A stretch of DNA of 30,210 nt from CAZAAW01 sp964483325 (GCA_964483325.1 CAZAAW010000029.1:1-30210); one strand, 5' to 3'; positions 1 to 8,421 are shown, numbered from the stretch's first letter. Program-made: numbers and translations. The notes: generated by a model not told the origin, from the letters alone.

Positions 1-703
1 CGAAGCCCCGCGCGAAGGTGGCGGTGACTGTGCTGCTGGCCGCGATGGCGACCGAGCGGTTGATCATCTTGGTGGGCGCCACCGCCAGCGAGCCGACGCC
101 GGCAAAGGCCGCCGTCCTGCGGCGCGTCACGACAGGGGTGGCGGCCAGGCCTCCCGCGCCGGCCATCGCCGCCGCCCGCGTCCTGATCCGCGCATAGGTG
201 ACGCTCAGCGAGCCGACGCCTGCGAACGCCGCGGCTCGGTCACGCCGGCCGGCCACCGAGAGCGTGCCGACACCAGCGAGGGCCACGGAGCGAACCCGCG
301 TCGCGGTCCATACTGCCGAGAGCGAGCCGGTCACTGCGAAGTTCGCCGAACTCAGCCTCGAGCGGCTACCAGCTGCCGCGAGGCCGCCGGCGCCGGCGAA
401 CGCCGCTGCCCTGGCGCGTGTACGGCGGGCAGCGACCGCCATCGAGCCGGTGCCGGCCAGCGAGACGGCACCTACACGCCATACCTGTGGCGCGACCGAC
501 AGGCCACCAACGCCCGCGATAGACGCTGCCGTGAGGATCGACTTCTGATAGGCAACGTCCAGCGCACCGACGCCGGCAAACGACACCTCGACGAACCCGC
601 CGGCGGGGTAGACCTGGATCGTCCCGAGGTACGCTCTAGTCGCCGGTGCCGTCCCAACCCTGAGGGCCGCGACGAACGCCGGTCCGCCGGCGAGCCGAGA
701 CAT
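1..703 (-). CDS. Tail/fibre-like protein with about 20-residue repeats (partial at left edge)
   Basis: The reading frame opens with ATG at 701-703, 6 bp after the collagen-like fibre gene stops, and stays open through the left edge (at least 234 residues; the C-terminus is outside the window). After about 40 unique residues it consists of roughly ten tandem repeats of about 20 residues (one is 18) with the core pattern A/S-F/L/I-A-G-V/A-G-S/G/T-L-S/A-V/A followed by an Arg-rich half. Similar Gly-rich 'AGxGxL' repeats are known in minor tail proteins of siphophages, notably actinobacteriophages. Position directly after the tail tip and fibre genes supports a distal tail or receptor-binding role. 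Function beyond this is not recognisable; homology to a named family is not claimed. Confidence 0.75.
   Translation of the reverse strand, partial: MSRLAGGPAFVAALRVGTAPATRAYLGTIQVYPAGGFVEVSFAGVGALDVAYQKSILTAASIAGVGGLSVAPQVWRVGAVSLAGTGSMAVAARRTRARAAAFAGAGGLAAAGSRSRLSSANFAVTGSLSAVWTATRVRSVALAGVGTLSVAGRRDRAAAFAGVGSLSVTYARIRTRAAAMAGAGGLAATPVVTRRRTAAFAGVGSLAVAPTKMINRSVAIAASSTVTATFARGF
40..583 (-). repeat. Array of ~60-bp in-frame tandem repeats
   Basis: About nine degenerate copies of a 60-bp unit (one shortened to 54 bp) encode the 20-residue repeats of the left-edge protein. The best conserved core reads, on the + strand, GAGCCGACGCCGGCGAA or close variants, repeating at a 60-base period. Copies diverge in the Arg-rich half, indicating an old expansion under protein-level selection. 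Confidence 0.8.
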
Positions 704-709
704 CCCGGC

Positions 710-2410
710 CTACTCCTCGACGATCACGTAGAGTGTCGCCGCGTCGGGCGTTTCGATCGCGTCGTACTCCTCCTGCGTCAGCGCCTCGATCTCGGTGACG
801 CTCGTGCTGGAGACATTCCCGCCGACCGGCATCGGAACGATGAGCACGCCGAGGATGGCCTCATCGGTCAGCGTCCCGCCTGCGGCGAGCGGCGTCACGG
901 CGCCGGTCCACCAGCCGTCCTCGTCGACCCAGGCCGAGGTCAGCTTGAACGACGCCCAGTTGCCGCGGTCCGCCGTGTCGATCAGGAAGATGGTCGCCTT
1001 CCAGTCGGCGAGGCTGTCCGCGAGGGCGTTGAGCAGGTCGCCGTGGCTGGTGGCGTTGCGGTCCAGATCGCTGATCGCGATCTCCGTCGCCGCGAGCGGA
1101 TCGGCGTCGTCGAGACGGACACTGCCGGCGCCGGGGTCGCCAGACGTGGCGTCGGAGAATGCATAGTCGAGCGCGATGTTCGGGCCGGCCGGCCCCGTCG
1201 CGCCGCGAATGTCGATCGCGTCGCCGACATTGGTGACAAGGCCGCTGGCGCCGACATACTTCCCGACGCCATCCGGCTCGGTGCCGGTTCCGCCGATCCA
1301 GTCCACGATCTGCAGCACAGTGCGCTCGTTGTCGGCCACAAGCGCCAGCACGGCCGTCCAGCCGTGGTTGCCCGCAGCGCCTGTCGCCCCGGTCTCACCC
1401 GTGTCGCCTGTGTCTCCCTTGTCGCCTTTGGCGCCGGTATCGCCCTTGTCGGCGCCCGGCAGCCAGATGACGTCGAGATCGTCGCCCGCCGTGAATGTCC
1501 CATGGGCGGCGAGGCTCGACACGGCGAGGCGGCTGAACCCCGTCGCGCCGGTCCGGCCGGTGATGCGATACCGGGCATAGGTGGCCGCGTCGCCGACCTT
1601 GCGCAGCGCCAGAATGCCCTTGAGCGTCGAGGTCCCATTCGCCCAGGTCGCGACGTCGGCGCCGATCGTCACGCCGTCCGCGTCGATATCGCTGATGGCG
1701 ATCTCGGTGACGGAGGCCAGCGTCGCATTGTTGAGCCGGACGTCGCCGCTGCCCGGGTCGCTCGTCGTGGCAGTCGAGGCGTCGAAGGTCAGGTGCAGGC
1801 CGGCATAGGTCGGCGGGCCTTGCAGGCTGGTCAGCTCCACCCAGCTGCCATCCTGCTTCTGATAGACTGCGCCGTTGGAGCTGCGGAAATAGAAGTCGCC
1901 GTTGCCGCCGGTGCCCGAGCCGGGCTCCCCCGATCCCGTCAGCCAGGTCGTGCCTGCCAGCGACGTGCCGCCGGACCACTCGCCATCCTCCTTGAAATAG
2001 ATGACGGTCGGATCGACCGACGCGTCGAGCGCGACGTCGCCGTCCTCGCCGATGTCGTTGCTGGGCTGGCCGACGGTGCCGAACAGGCGCCCGCCTTCCT
2101 GCATCCGGCTGAGGAACGCAACGAGCGTCTCATGGATCGCGACGTTGAGGAACCAACCCTCGCCGGTATGGCTGATCACATAGGCCGCGTCCTCGGCGGT
2201 CTCGCCGGGCCAGCCCTCGACCAGCGTCGCGTGCGTGTTGTCGGTGACCGATGCGATGACCGCGGGCACTCCGCCGATGATCAGCGTGTCGCCGGCCTTG
2301 ACGTTGGTGCCGTCGCCCGGGACGTCCGGCGCGCCGAACATCGTCAGTGTACCGACGAGCGCCGTCGTGCCGGCCTCGATCGAGACCGCGCCCTCAGAAT
2401 ACCAGCTCAT
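710..2410 (-). CDS. Collagen-like tail fibre protein
   Basis: A 566-residue fibre-type protein. Residues 1-200 look like an attachment/structured region. A first domain of about 120 residues (starting near YAGLHLTFD) is followed by a collagen-like Gly-X-Y tract (GDTGAKGDKGDTGDTGETG). A short linker and a second short GATGPAG element precede a second domain with the same opening pattern (S-D-P/G-x-G-x-G-x-VRL, then TEIAISD), so the protein holds an internal duplication. The C-terminal segment (ALTQEEYDAI ... TLYVIVEE) is a common ending of phage fibre proteins. It lies downstream of the J-like tip protein and two small genes, as expected for a host-range module. It probably forms a trimer on the tail tip. 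The start is ATG at 2410, 9 bp after the previous gene. Confidence 0.85.
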   Translation of the reverse strand: MSWYSEGAVSIEAGTTALVGTLTMFGAPDVPGDGTNVKAGDTLIIGGVPAVIASVTDNTHATLVEGWPGETAEDAAYVISHTGEGWFLNVAIHETLVAFLSRMQEGGRLFGTVGQPSNDIGEDGDVALDASVDPTVIYFKEDGEWSGGTSLAGTTWLTGSGEPGSGTGGNGDFYFRSSNGAVYQKQDGSWVELTSLQGPPTYAGLHLTFDASTATTSDPGSGDVRLNNATLASVTEIAISDIDADGVTIGADVATWANGTSTLKGILALRKVGDAATYARYRITGRTGATGFSRLAVSSLAAHGTFTAGDDLDVIWLPGADKGDTGAKGDKGDTGDTGETGATGAAGNHGWTAVLALVADNERTVLQIVDWIGGTGTEPDGVGKYVGASGLVTNVGDAIDIRGATGPAGPNIALDYAFSDATSGDPGAGSVRLDDADPLAATEIAISDLDRNATSHGDLLNALADSLADWKATIFLIDTADRGNWASFKLTSAWVDEDGWWTGAVTPLAAGGTLTDEAILGVLIVPMPVGGNVSSTSVTEIEALTQEEYDAIETPDAATLYVIVEE

Positions 2411-2419
2411 GTGATGTCC

Positions 2420-2809
2420 CTATTGGGGCTCCGGCCAGTCGACCTGTGCCGCGGCGTGCATGGCGGCGGGGCTGTCGGCGGCGTCGATCGCTGCCTTGGC
2501 GGCGCGGCGCCGTGCCTCGATGATCAGTTCCGCGTCCGCCTCGGCATCAGCCCTGGCGACGATCGCCTCGGCGATGCTGCGCAGGTCCCGCCCGGTCGCC
2601 TCGACCTCAGCCAGTAGCCACGGGCCGGGCGGCGCCGTGCCGGCCAGCCATGCCCGTGCCTCGGCCGCCTTGGCCGCATACGCCCGCGCCTGGGCGGGAT
2701 CGGCCGCTCCGAAGCGCCGGCGCGCCATGGAGGCCGCCTCGTCGACCTGCTGTTTCAGGGCCTCGCGAAGCTCCGGCGCCGGCCGGCCGTGGCGCACGAC
2801 GAGCGGCAT
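2420..2809 (-). CDS. Small Ala-rich helical tail-module protein, unknown function
   Basis: A 129-residue protein, very rich in Ala, Arg and Glu, predicted to be mostly helical (AAKAAEARAWLAG, ARADAEADAELIIEARRRAAKAAIDAA). Its ATG overlaps the stop of the preceding gene by one base (TGATG), so translation is coupled. Proteins of this size and composition between tip and fibre genes are often fibre chaperones or assembly factors, but no specific family is recognised. Confidence 0.7.
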   Translation of the reverse strand: MPLVVRHGRPAPELREALKQQVDEAASMARRRFGAADPAQARAYAAKAAEARAWLAGTAPPGPWLLAEVEATGRDLRSIAEAIVARADAEADAELIIEARRRAAKAAIDAADSPAAMHAAAQVDWPEPQ

Positions 2810-3246
2810 CAGGCGGTCCTCACCAGCCAGCGGGCCGGGCGATACGGGAACGGCGGCACAGCCATCAGGCTCATCGTGCCGGGCTCCGTCGCGTCGATCA
2901 GCACCTCACCGTCCCGGGTCTTGCCGACGAGCGTCTCCAGCCCATCGGCCACGCTGTAGATCTTCGTGCCGGCGGGCAGGCCTGTGGCGACGACATGGCG
3001 GTCGCCGTCGAGCGGCACCTCGCAATCCGGCACGGCGAAAGCCGGCCGCGCCAGCAGCTCGCCCGTGGCGATATCGACATACTGCGTCTCGCCATCCGCG
3101 CGGCGGAGCAACACCCGCTCGCGACGGCTGGCGGCCTGGCGGTCGGCGTCCTGTGGCATCGAGCACATGCCGGTCCGCAGCACTTCGCCTGTCGCCGCGA
3201 GATAGACGGTGTAGGCGACCGGCCCGGCCTCCTCAGCCTGGGTCAC
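2809..3246 (-). CDS. Tail-module protein of unknown function
   Basis: A 145-residue protein whose ATG overlaps the stop of the J-like gene by 4 bp (ATGA). The N-terminal part (residues 10-60) has a beta-rich pattern with a YVDIATGELL segment typical of small tail accessory proteins. The C-terminal part reads like a beta-sandwich with alternating hydrophobics. No catalytic motif is visible. Its place between the tip protein and the fibre makes a structural or linker role at the tail tip likely; this is inference from context only. Confidence 0.7.
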   Translation of the reverse strand: MTQAEEAGPVAYTVYLAATGEVLRTGMCSMPQDADRQAASRRERVLLRRADGETQYVDIATGELLARPAFAVPDCEVPLDGDRHVVATGLPAGTKIYSVADGLETLVGKTRDGEVLIDATEPGTMSLMAVPPFPYRPARWLVRTA

Positions 3247-6200
3247 CGCTTGACCTCCATCAACTCCAGGAAGCGATACCGGACATTGGTCTGGCCGGAA
3301 TAGAAGTTCTCGTTGTTGGCCTGCTGCGTCGGCGTGGTGCCGAGGGCGCCGCGCCGCACGTGGACGCTGTAGGTGTACGAGCCGGAGAGGTTGGCATCGT
3401 CCACCCAGATCACGTTCAAGTTTTGGTACGCGAATGTGAGCGTCGTGCCGGACACGCTATTGCCGATCGCGGCGATCACCTCCTTCAGGAGCGTGGAACC
3501 GCGGTAGAAGCGGATGCGCGGCTGCATCTTGTTGATGTCGTCGGGGCTCCAGCTGCTAGCCGTGTGAGCCGTGTTCGGTGTCGAGAACCAGGCCTGCATC
3601 TTCAATTTTGTGCCGGGTGTCCGGGTGATCGTCGCTGAAATGCGAGGGTCGGTTGTGATGTTGGCGTCGGCGCTCGCCGTGACGATATTGGTGACGGCGT
3701 TCTGCAGGATATTCGGCGTCTGGACCGACCCGACTTGCAACTCGTTGGTCGAGATCGAGTTGGCGATGATCTTCTGCGCGTAGACCGTGTCGCGGATGTA
3801 GACGCTGCCGCCAATGATCTGGAACGGCGAAACGCCGCTCGGCATCGTCACCGGGTCGGCGACCGTGAAATTATCGACGCGGAATACCGCCCGCGCTGAG
3901 CCATTGGTCAGCAGCTGCAGGTAGAAGCCCGCAAACTTCCAGTCCGGGCCGTCGACCGTGCCGGCATTGAGCTGCACGATGAACTGGGCGCTGACGCCGC
4001 CGCCCGGCGAGGCGGTCGCGACGAGGCGATAGAAGCCCTCCGCCGATGCCTGGCCGGCCATCGCCTGGACGGCAGTCAGCAGGGCGGCGGTGGCGCTCTC
4101 GCCATCGGTGCGAGCCTCGATCTCCGAGAGGATGTCGGCGGCATTCTGGGCGGTCGACGCCTCGGCGACGTCAATGCGATGGGCTAGCGCGGCCTGATCC
4201 GTCGCCACCACCTCCTGGAACGACAGCAGCGTCGCCCGCGTCTGACCGAGCGACGCGACCAGGCTTTGCTGGATTTCGCGGCGGCTTTCGTAGGCCTCGG
4301 CAGCCTCCTGCGCGGCGTCGGCCGCGATGCGGTCGAGGAGCGTGCGCACCTGCTGGCGTAAAGCGTCGAGCGAGCCCTGCGCTTGGTTGGTCAGCAGGTC
4401 GATCTCGGCGATCGTCTGGGCGGAAAGCTCGGCCGGGTCGATGCGGATATCCGGGGTCGTGACCTCCAGCCACCCGGACCACGTAGTCTCGCGATCGGAG
4501 GCCGGCCGGTAGCGGCCCTGCACCTCGTAGACCGTCGCCGGCAGGATGTTGTGCCCGACGACGATCGCGCCGGCCTCGAACGCGTCCGTCTCGCTCTCCA
4601 GCACCTGGACCGCCGTGGCCTTAAGCCGGACCCGGTACTGGATCCCGTCGACGTCGTGCACCGTCGGGTCCCACGACAGCCTGATGCCGGCGCGCGCCAG
4701 GCCGCCGTCACCGGGGATCGTGACGCCCTCGGCATACCAGTCGTTGATCGGCTGCGGCGCCGGCCGGTCGATCGAGATCGACGGCGCGTCGCTCCACGGC
4801 AGCTCGTCGACGTCGGGGTCCCAGTCGTAATCGGCCGGGTCGCCCTCGGTCACGTCGACGATGACGTTGAGGTTGGCCATGTCCCGCACGGCGTCGACGC
4901 GGAACAGCTTGGCCTCGTAGCCGTTCCGGTCGCTACTCCAGCTGATGACGTCGCCCGGCTCCAGGATGAAGGCCTCAGGTGGCAGCGGCAGCGTATGCCG
5001 GCGGTTGCGCCTGGCCTCCTTCAGCGCGCTGTCCATCAGCCGCTGCACCTGCGTCGCCGACGAGACCATCTGATAGTCGACCGAGGCGACCATCTGCCGC
5101 CCGTCATCCTCTGCCACCCAGGCGTCAACGATGCGCGGCGGTGCCTCCTTCGGCGCCCATGCCTCGTCCGGCGAGACGTAGCGGGCGCTGATGCCGTTCG
5201 CGCTCTCGTCGAGCGGGTGGAACGGGGTGAACGTCTGCTGCTCGGTCGACAGGATCGCCCCGTCGGTGATCGCCATCGTCGCCGAGCCCACGGCGCCGGC
5301 ATAGGCTTTGTAGACGCCGCCGACCTCGGCGATGCGCCCATTGCAGGTCATCATCAACCTGTCCAGCACATCGGCCGGCGCGTCCGCATAGGAGATCATG
5401 CCGCCGCAGCGATACTGCGCCTCCGTCCCGCCGCCGGCTTTGGCGACAACGGTGTCGCAGACGTTGGCGGCCGCAGCCCATTCCGCGAGCGGCAGCTGGC
5501 CGGCGCCGATCGTCCGGCCGCCCCACTGCCACTCGCCGCCGTAGCTGATGCCGCGCAGGATGTTGTACGCGATGACGACCGGGTTGCTGGTGCGCTCCCA
5601 TGTCGAGGGTGTCGACCAGCGATGCGAGCCGCTGCCGCCGGCCGTCGTGTCCTTGCGCACGTCGTAGAGCTTCGCCCCCTTGAGAACGAATTTCACGGTC
5701 GGGAAGCGGTTCAGCAGCGCCGGCGCGACAAGCGCCGTGACGATCGCGTAGCAGACGCCCCGGCCGACCATGGCTGACGTCCACGGCCGGGTCTCATGGG
5801 CGCCGAAATTGGCGACGAGCTGCGCGTCGGCAGTCGTCTGCGTCCCGTCGTAGACCCGGACCCACAGGTGCGGGCCATTGTCGTTGGTGTAGGCGGTGAC
5901 CTCGCCGTTGTGATTGCCCGTGCCGGTGCGATCCCAGGTCACCGGCTCGCCGTCGACGAGGATGCTCTCGACGTCGTCGGGCATATCGCTCAGGGCATAG
6001 ACCCGCGTCTGGAAGGCGTTGTCGACGTCGTTAACCTCGCCCCAGGTGCCGACGTAGACCAGCGACCCCTCGGTCGCCCACTGGCCGACGCAGAAGGTCC
6101 GCGGCACCAGCCCGCCGAGCTGGACCTGCTCTTCCGACCCGACATTGAGCGGCGCCGACTGCTGGCCGCCGAGCAGCGCCTGGCCGACATAGTTCAGGCC

Positions 6201-6308
6201 GACCGACAGCGCGATGTTCGCCGCACTGCTGACCAGCGTGAAGGCAAGCGTGCCGGCGGCGCCAGCGCCGAGGACGGCGGTGGCGACAGCAGTCCCGATG
6301 AACGGCAT
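3243..6308 (-). CDS. Tail tip / host specificity protein, J-like
   Basis: At 1021 residues this is the largest gene of the window, with ATG at 6308, just after the NlpC/P60-like gene. Residues 1-50 are Gly/Ala-rich and hydrophobic, as in central tail-hub proteins. Residues 60-500 form the hub-like region. A fibronectin type III-like segment lies near 525-630. Residues about 635-760 are helical and coiled-coil-like, followed by a DUF1983-like beta region found in the C-terminal half of lambda gpJ relatives. The C-terminus (about 880-1021) is beta-rich and presumably receptor-facing. The family forms the trimeric tip that contacts the receptor and triggers DNA release. Position last in the core tail order (tape measure, minor tail, hydrolase, tip) agrees. 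Confidence 0.9.
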   Translation of the reverse strand: MPFIGTAVATAVLGAGAAGTLAFTLVSSAANIALSVGLNYVGQALLGGQQSAPLNVGSEEQVQLGGLVPRTFCVGQWATEGSLVYVGTWGEVNDVDNAFQTRVYALSDMPDDVESILVDGEPVTWDRTGTGNHNGEVTAYTNDNGPHLWVRVYDGTQTTADAQLVANFGAHETRPWTSAMVGRGVCYAIVTALVAPALLNRFPTVKFVLKGAKLYDVRKDTTAGGSGSHRWSTPSTWERTSNPVVIAYNILRGISYGGEWQWGGRTIGAGQLPLAEWAAAANVCDTVVAKAGGGTEAQYRCGGMISYADAPADVLDRLMMTCNGRIAEVGGVYKAYAGAVGSATMAITDGAILSTEQQTFTPFHPLDESANGISARYVSPDEAWAPKEAPPRIVDAWVAEDDGRQMVASVDYQMVSSATQVQRLMDSALKEARRNRRHTLPLPPEAFILEPGDVISWSSDRNGYEAKLFRVDAVRDMANLNVIVDVTEGDPADYDWDPDVDELPWSDAPSISIDRPAPQPINDWYAEGVTIPGDGGLARAGIRLSWDPTVHDVDGIQYRVRLKATAVQVLESETDAFEAGAIVVGHNILPATVYEVQGRYRPASDRETTWSGWLEVTTPDIRIDPAELSAQTIAEIDLLTNQAQGSLDALRQQVRTLLDRIAADAAQEAAEAYESRREIQQSLVASLGQTRATLLSFQEVVATDQAALAHRIDVAEASTAQNAADILSEIEARTDGESATAALLTAVQAMAGQASAEGFYRLVATASPGGGVSAQFIVQLNAGTVDGPDWKFAGFYLQLLTNGSARAVFRVDNFTVADPVTMPSGVSPFQIIGGSVYIRDTVYAQKIIANSISTNELQVGSVQTPNILQNAVTNIVTASADANITTDPRISATITRTPGTKLKMQAWFSTPNTAHTASSWSPDDINKMQPRIRFYRGSTLLKEVIAAIGNSVSGTTLTFAYQNLNVIWVDDANLSGSYTYSVHVRRGALGTTPTQQANNENFYSGQTNVRYRFLELMEVKR

Positions 6309-6311
6309 GGG

Positions 6312-6728
6312 CTATCCGACGGCGAATGCCCTGACGGCGCGCGTCAGGGGCAGCGTGGTGATGCCGTCGACCGCCGAGGCGGCGATCGTCGGGCCGGTGA
6401 CGACGCCAGCGGTGAGGCCCTGATCGCTCTCCACGAGGGCGACGTCGCCGGGGCGCGCCATGACCGGGTGCACCTCAGGCAGCAGGGCGGCGAGCAGCGC
6501 AGGCAGATCATCATGCCCGGCCTTGCGGATGGCGCGCGCGGCGCCCTGCGCAGTCCGGTAGTGGCCGCGGAAGTCGACCGCCAGATCGGTCCCCGTCATC
6601 GCCATCACGCAGTCGGCCGCGAACAGCGCGCAGTCGTTCGCGCCCCACTGGAACGGGACGAGCCGATGCCGCTCCACCTCGGCCGCGAGAGCGGAGCGCC
6701 AGTTGGGGCGGCGAGCGAGATCAGGCAC
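6312..6728 (-). CDS. Tail tip NlpC/P60-like peptidoglycan hydrolase (DUF6950-type)
   Basis: About 138 residues. The motif WGANDCALFAAD carries the Cys of NlpC/P60-type papain-fold amidases. A downstream MARPGDVALVE segment matches the usual 'GDV' strand before the catalytic His region, but no clear His follows it, so activity should be treated with care. In siphophages this protein (lambda K position) sits between the L-like and J-like tail proteins and opens peptidoglycan during DNA entry. I chose GTG at 6728 as start; a TTG at 6737 would add three residues. There is no clear Shine-Dalgarno, and the start overlaps the end of a tiny upstream frame, suggesting coupled translation. Confidence 0.8.
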   Translation of the reverse strand: MPDLARRPNWRSALAAEVERHRLVPFQWGANDCALFAADCVMAMTGTDLAVDFRGHYRTAQGAARAIRKAGHDDLPALLAALLPEVHPVMARPGDVALVESDQGLTAGVVTGPTIAASAVDGITTLPLTRAVRAFAVG

Positions 6729-6807
6729 GCGGCGCAACAGCCGTGGCGCGGATCGGCGCGGCGACGATGTTCAGCAGGTAGATCGTTCCGATGTAGGTCT
6801 TAGTCAC
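6721..6807 (-). CDS. Possible 28-residue peptide in the tail operon
   Basis: A short frame starting GTG at 6807, overlapping the stop of the upstream minor tail gene (GTGACTAA) and ending within the start of the hydrolase gene. It encodes MTKTYIGTIYLLNIVAAPIR and eight more residues. It fills what would otherwise be the only gap in this part of the operon, and overlaps at both ends fit coupled translation. It is too short for firm assignment and has no known function. Confidence 0.35.
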   Translation of the reverse strand: MTKTYIGTIYLLNIVAAPIRATAVAPRA

Positions 6808-7432
6808 CGGCCTTCCCCTGTTCCTTGCCCCACCAGATGCTCCAGGCGGGCACGGTGCCCGCGTAGCGGAAGAAGTCGTCCCCCGGCGCCCGCCGCTGCT
6901 GCGAGGCATCTGACCGCACCTCGGCGCTCGCCCGCGTCAGTTCCCGCGTGTGCGAGACGCAGGTCAGCGTCATGGCGTTGTCGGCGCCCTCCGGCCCGGT
7001 CGGAATGCTGATCGTGTCGACGAACCCGACGAAGCGCGGGAACGCCGCGGCGATCAGGCCGCCGGTCCCCGGGTCGAACAGTCCGCGGTAGATCTGCACC
7101 GGCTGGTATTTGACGTCGTAGCCGCGCACCTGCTGGTCGATCTCGTCGCTGGCGATCGACAGGGCGAGCTCCACCGAGCGGATCGACAGATCGGCGACCA
7201 GCGGAATGTCCGGCACCTGGATCAGCTCGCCGGCGCCGATGAACACGCGGTCGACCGTCGACCGGGTGAAGCCGTCAATCACCGGCGCCGTGATGGTGCC
7301 GTAGCCCGACCAAAGGCCGAGCGTCTCGACGTTGTTGTTCGAGCGGTTCCGGCCGGTCAGCCAGACGAGGTTGCAGGCCTCGACGGTGCGCTGTTCGAGC
7401 GCGTCGAGGACCTCGGAATCGAGGGAGCGCAC
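6800..7432 (-). CDS. Minor tail protein (L-like position, DUF2163/BR0599-like)
   Basis: 210 residues, starting with GTG at 7432. The pattern resembles tip-hub proteins of the DUF2163/BR0599 type: an N-terminal region stating ring-like beta strands (VEACNLVWLTG), a conserved 'YDVKYQPVQIYRGLFD' strand pair and a C-terminal 'MTLTCVSHTRELTRAS' segment. The C-terminal 40 residues (ending near FFRYAGTVPAWSIWWG) are typical for this group of tail proteins. In lambda-type order it occupies the L position before the hydrolase. The upstream 60 bp belong to an antisense cassette that separates it from the preceding tail gene. Confidence 0.7.
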   Translation of the reverse strand: MRSLDSEVLDALEQRTVEACNLVWLTGRNRSNNNVETLGLWSGYGTITAPVIDGFTRSTVDRVFIGAGELIQVPDIPLVADLSIRSVELALSIASDEIDQQVRGYDVKYQPVQIYRGLFDPGTGGLIAAAFPRFVGFVDTISIPTGPEGADNAMTLTCVSHTRELTRASAEVRSDASQQRRAPGDDFFRYAGTVPAWSIWWGKEQGKAGD

Positions 7433-7492
7433 GGCCTACCCTCGACACTCGGTTGCGGCGGAGTCAGTCTCTCCTGGGGCTGGGAGGGCAAG

Positions 7493-7711
7493 ATGTTCGA
7501 GGACGCTGAGATCGGGATACCGTGCCCGAAGTGTGGACATGAGACGAAGCAGACCGTCGGATGGCTCAAGGCAAACACGGAGTTCACCTGCCCCAGTTGC
7601 GGCTCGGTGATCGAGGTGGAGGCTGAAGAGCTCCTGACCGGCCTCAAGAAAGCCGACAAGGCTCTCGCCGACTTCCGGAAAACGCTCCGCGGCTTCGGAA
7701 AGAAGCGATAG
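7493..7711 (+). CDS. Small zinc-ribbon protein, antisense cassette in tail operon
   Basis: 72 residues with two CxxC knuckles (CPKC at residues 11-14 and CPSC at 33-36), a four-Cys zinc ribbon, followed by an acidic then Lys-rich helical tail (LKKADKALADFRK). ATG at 7493 has a good Shine-Dalgarno (GGAGGG at 7483-7488). It lies on the strand opposite to all neighbouring tail genes, in the gap between two minor tail genes, which marks it as a moron-type insertion. Similar tiny zinc-ribbon proteins are common in alphaproteobacterial genomes, without known function. An overlapping 110-residue frame on the minus strand was considered and judged less likely. Confidence 0.7.
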   Translation: MFEDAEIGIPCPKCGHETKQTVGWLKANTEFTCPSCGSVIEVEAEELLTGLKKADKALADFRKTLRGFGKKR

Positions 7712-7764
7712 GAGCGCGACCGGCGCTTCGGCATCGAAGGTCAACTTCACCGCGGAAGACTCCA

Positions 7765-8421
7765 TCACGGCACCTGGATCGCCTCAAAGGAGACGGTCCC
7801 GGTGCGGTTGGTGGTGTCGACAGGTGTGCTGATCGAGCCCGGCACAATTGCCATATGGCAGGCCGGGCGCTTGACTGCGACGACGTCGTCGGCCGCCACG
7901 CCAGCCGGCAGATATGGCTCGATCACGAATGACGCCGTCTCGCCGTCGCCATCCGCCGTCACCGTCTCCATGACGGCGACCAGGGCGAGGTTTCCTGCCG
8001 TGCCCCAGGTGATCGAGAGGTGATCGCCGACCGATACGACGTAGCCGGCTGGCAGGCTCTTGAGGCTGATCTGCGTGCGGCCGCCGTCGAGCGCCTTCAC
8101 CTTCGCCGAGATGCCATCGAAGCTGTCACCAGTCGGCCATGCGCCGCCCGGGTAGGCCCGCGGCCAGATTGCGCCGAGGTCGTAGCCGTAGAAAAGCTTG
8201 CGGCCATTCTGAAGGGACAGCAGCCGCGCCTGCCAGAGGCGATGCTCGTCGATATCCGTCGGCGCCGACTGGAAGCTCATGCGCCACAGCGGCGGCCGCA
8301 GGCGCTTTTGCCGGATCATGCCGTTGGCCTGGCCGGATGTCTCGTCGCCGTAGAGTGGCGCGAAGTCGGGCGTCCACCCGCGCAGCACCGCGAGGATGTC
8401 TTGAACGTCGGGGATGGCCAT
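7765..8421 (-). CDS. Minor tail protein after tape measure (possible distal tail protein)
   Basis: 218 residues from ATG at 8421, 2 bp after the tape measure stop; a longer frame back to 8478 would lie inside the tape measure gene and is rejected. The first half has a strand pattern with conserved PPLWRMSFQSAPT and a loop GYDLGAIWPRAYPGG. The second half contains SLPAGYVVSVGDHLSI and VAVKRPACHMAIVPGS. This architecture (an early 'W.g.f...p' sheet and a 'GD.lsi' barrel) is that of small siphophage tail proteins found directly after the tape measure (the distal tail or M-like position). No enzyme motif is visible. Confidence 0.7.
   Translation of the reverse strand: MAIPDVQDILAVLRGWTPDFAPLYGDETSGQANGMIRQKRLRPPLWRMSFQSAPTDIDEHRLWQARLLSLQNGRKLFYGYDLGAIWPRAYPGGAWPTGDSFDGISAKVKALDGGRTQISLKSLPAGYVVSVGDHLSITWGTAGNLALVAVMETVTADGDGETASFVIEPYLPAGVAADDVVAVKRPACHMAIVPGSISTPVDTTNRTGTVSFEAIQVP

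Noticed and set aside
1043..2617. 524-residue plus-strand frame
   Set aside because: Antisense shadow of the fibre gene in GC-rich DNA; composition rich in Arg, Gly, Val and Asp without domain pattern.
4383..5777. 464-residue plus-strand frame
   Set aside because: Antisense shadow of the J-like tip gene; no start context or motif.
7436..7768. 110-residue minus-strand frame overlapping the zinc-ribbon gene, with ATGA overlap to the upstream tail gene
   Set aside because: The tight packing is tempting, but the plus-strand frame has a clear zinc ribbon and Shine-Dalgarno, whereas this frame shows no recognisable tail-protein pattern. Both being used cannot be excluded.
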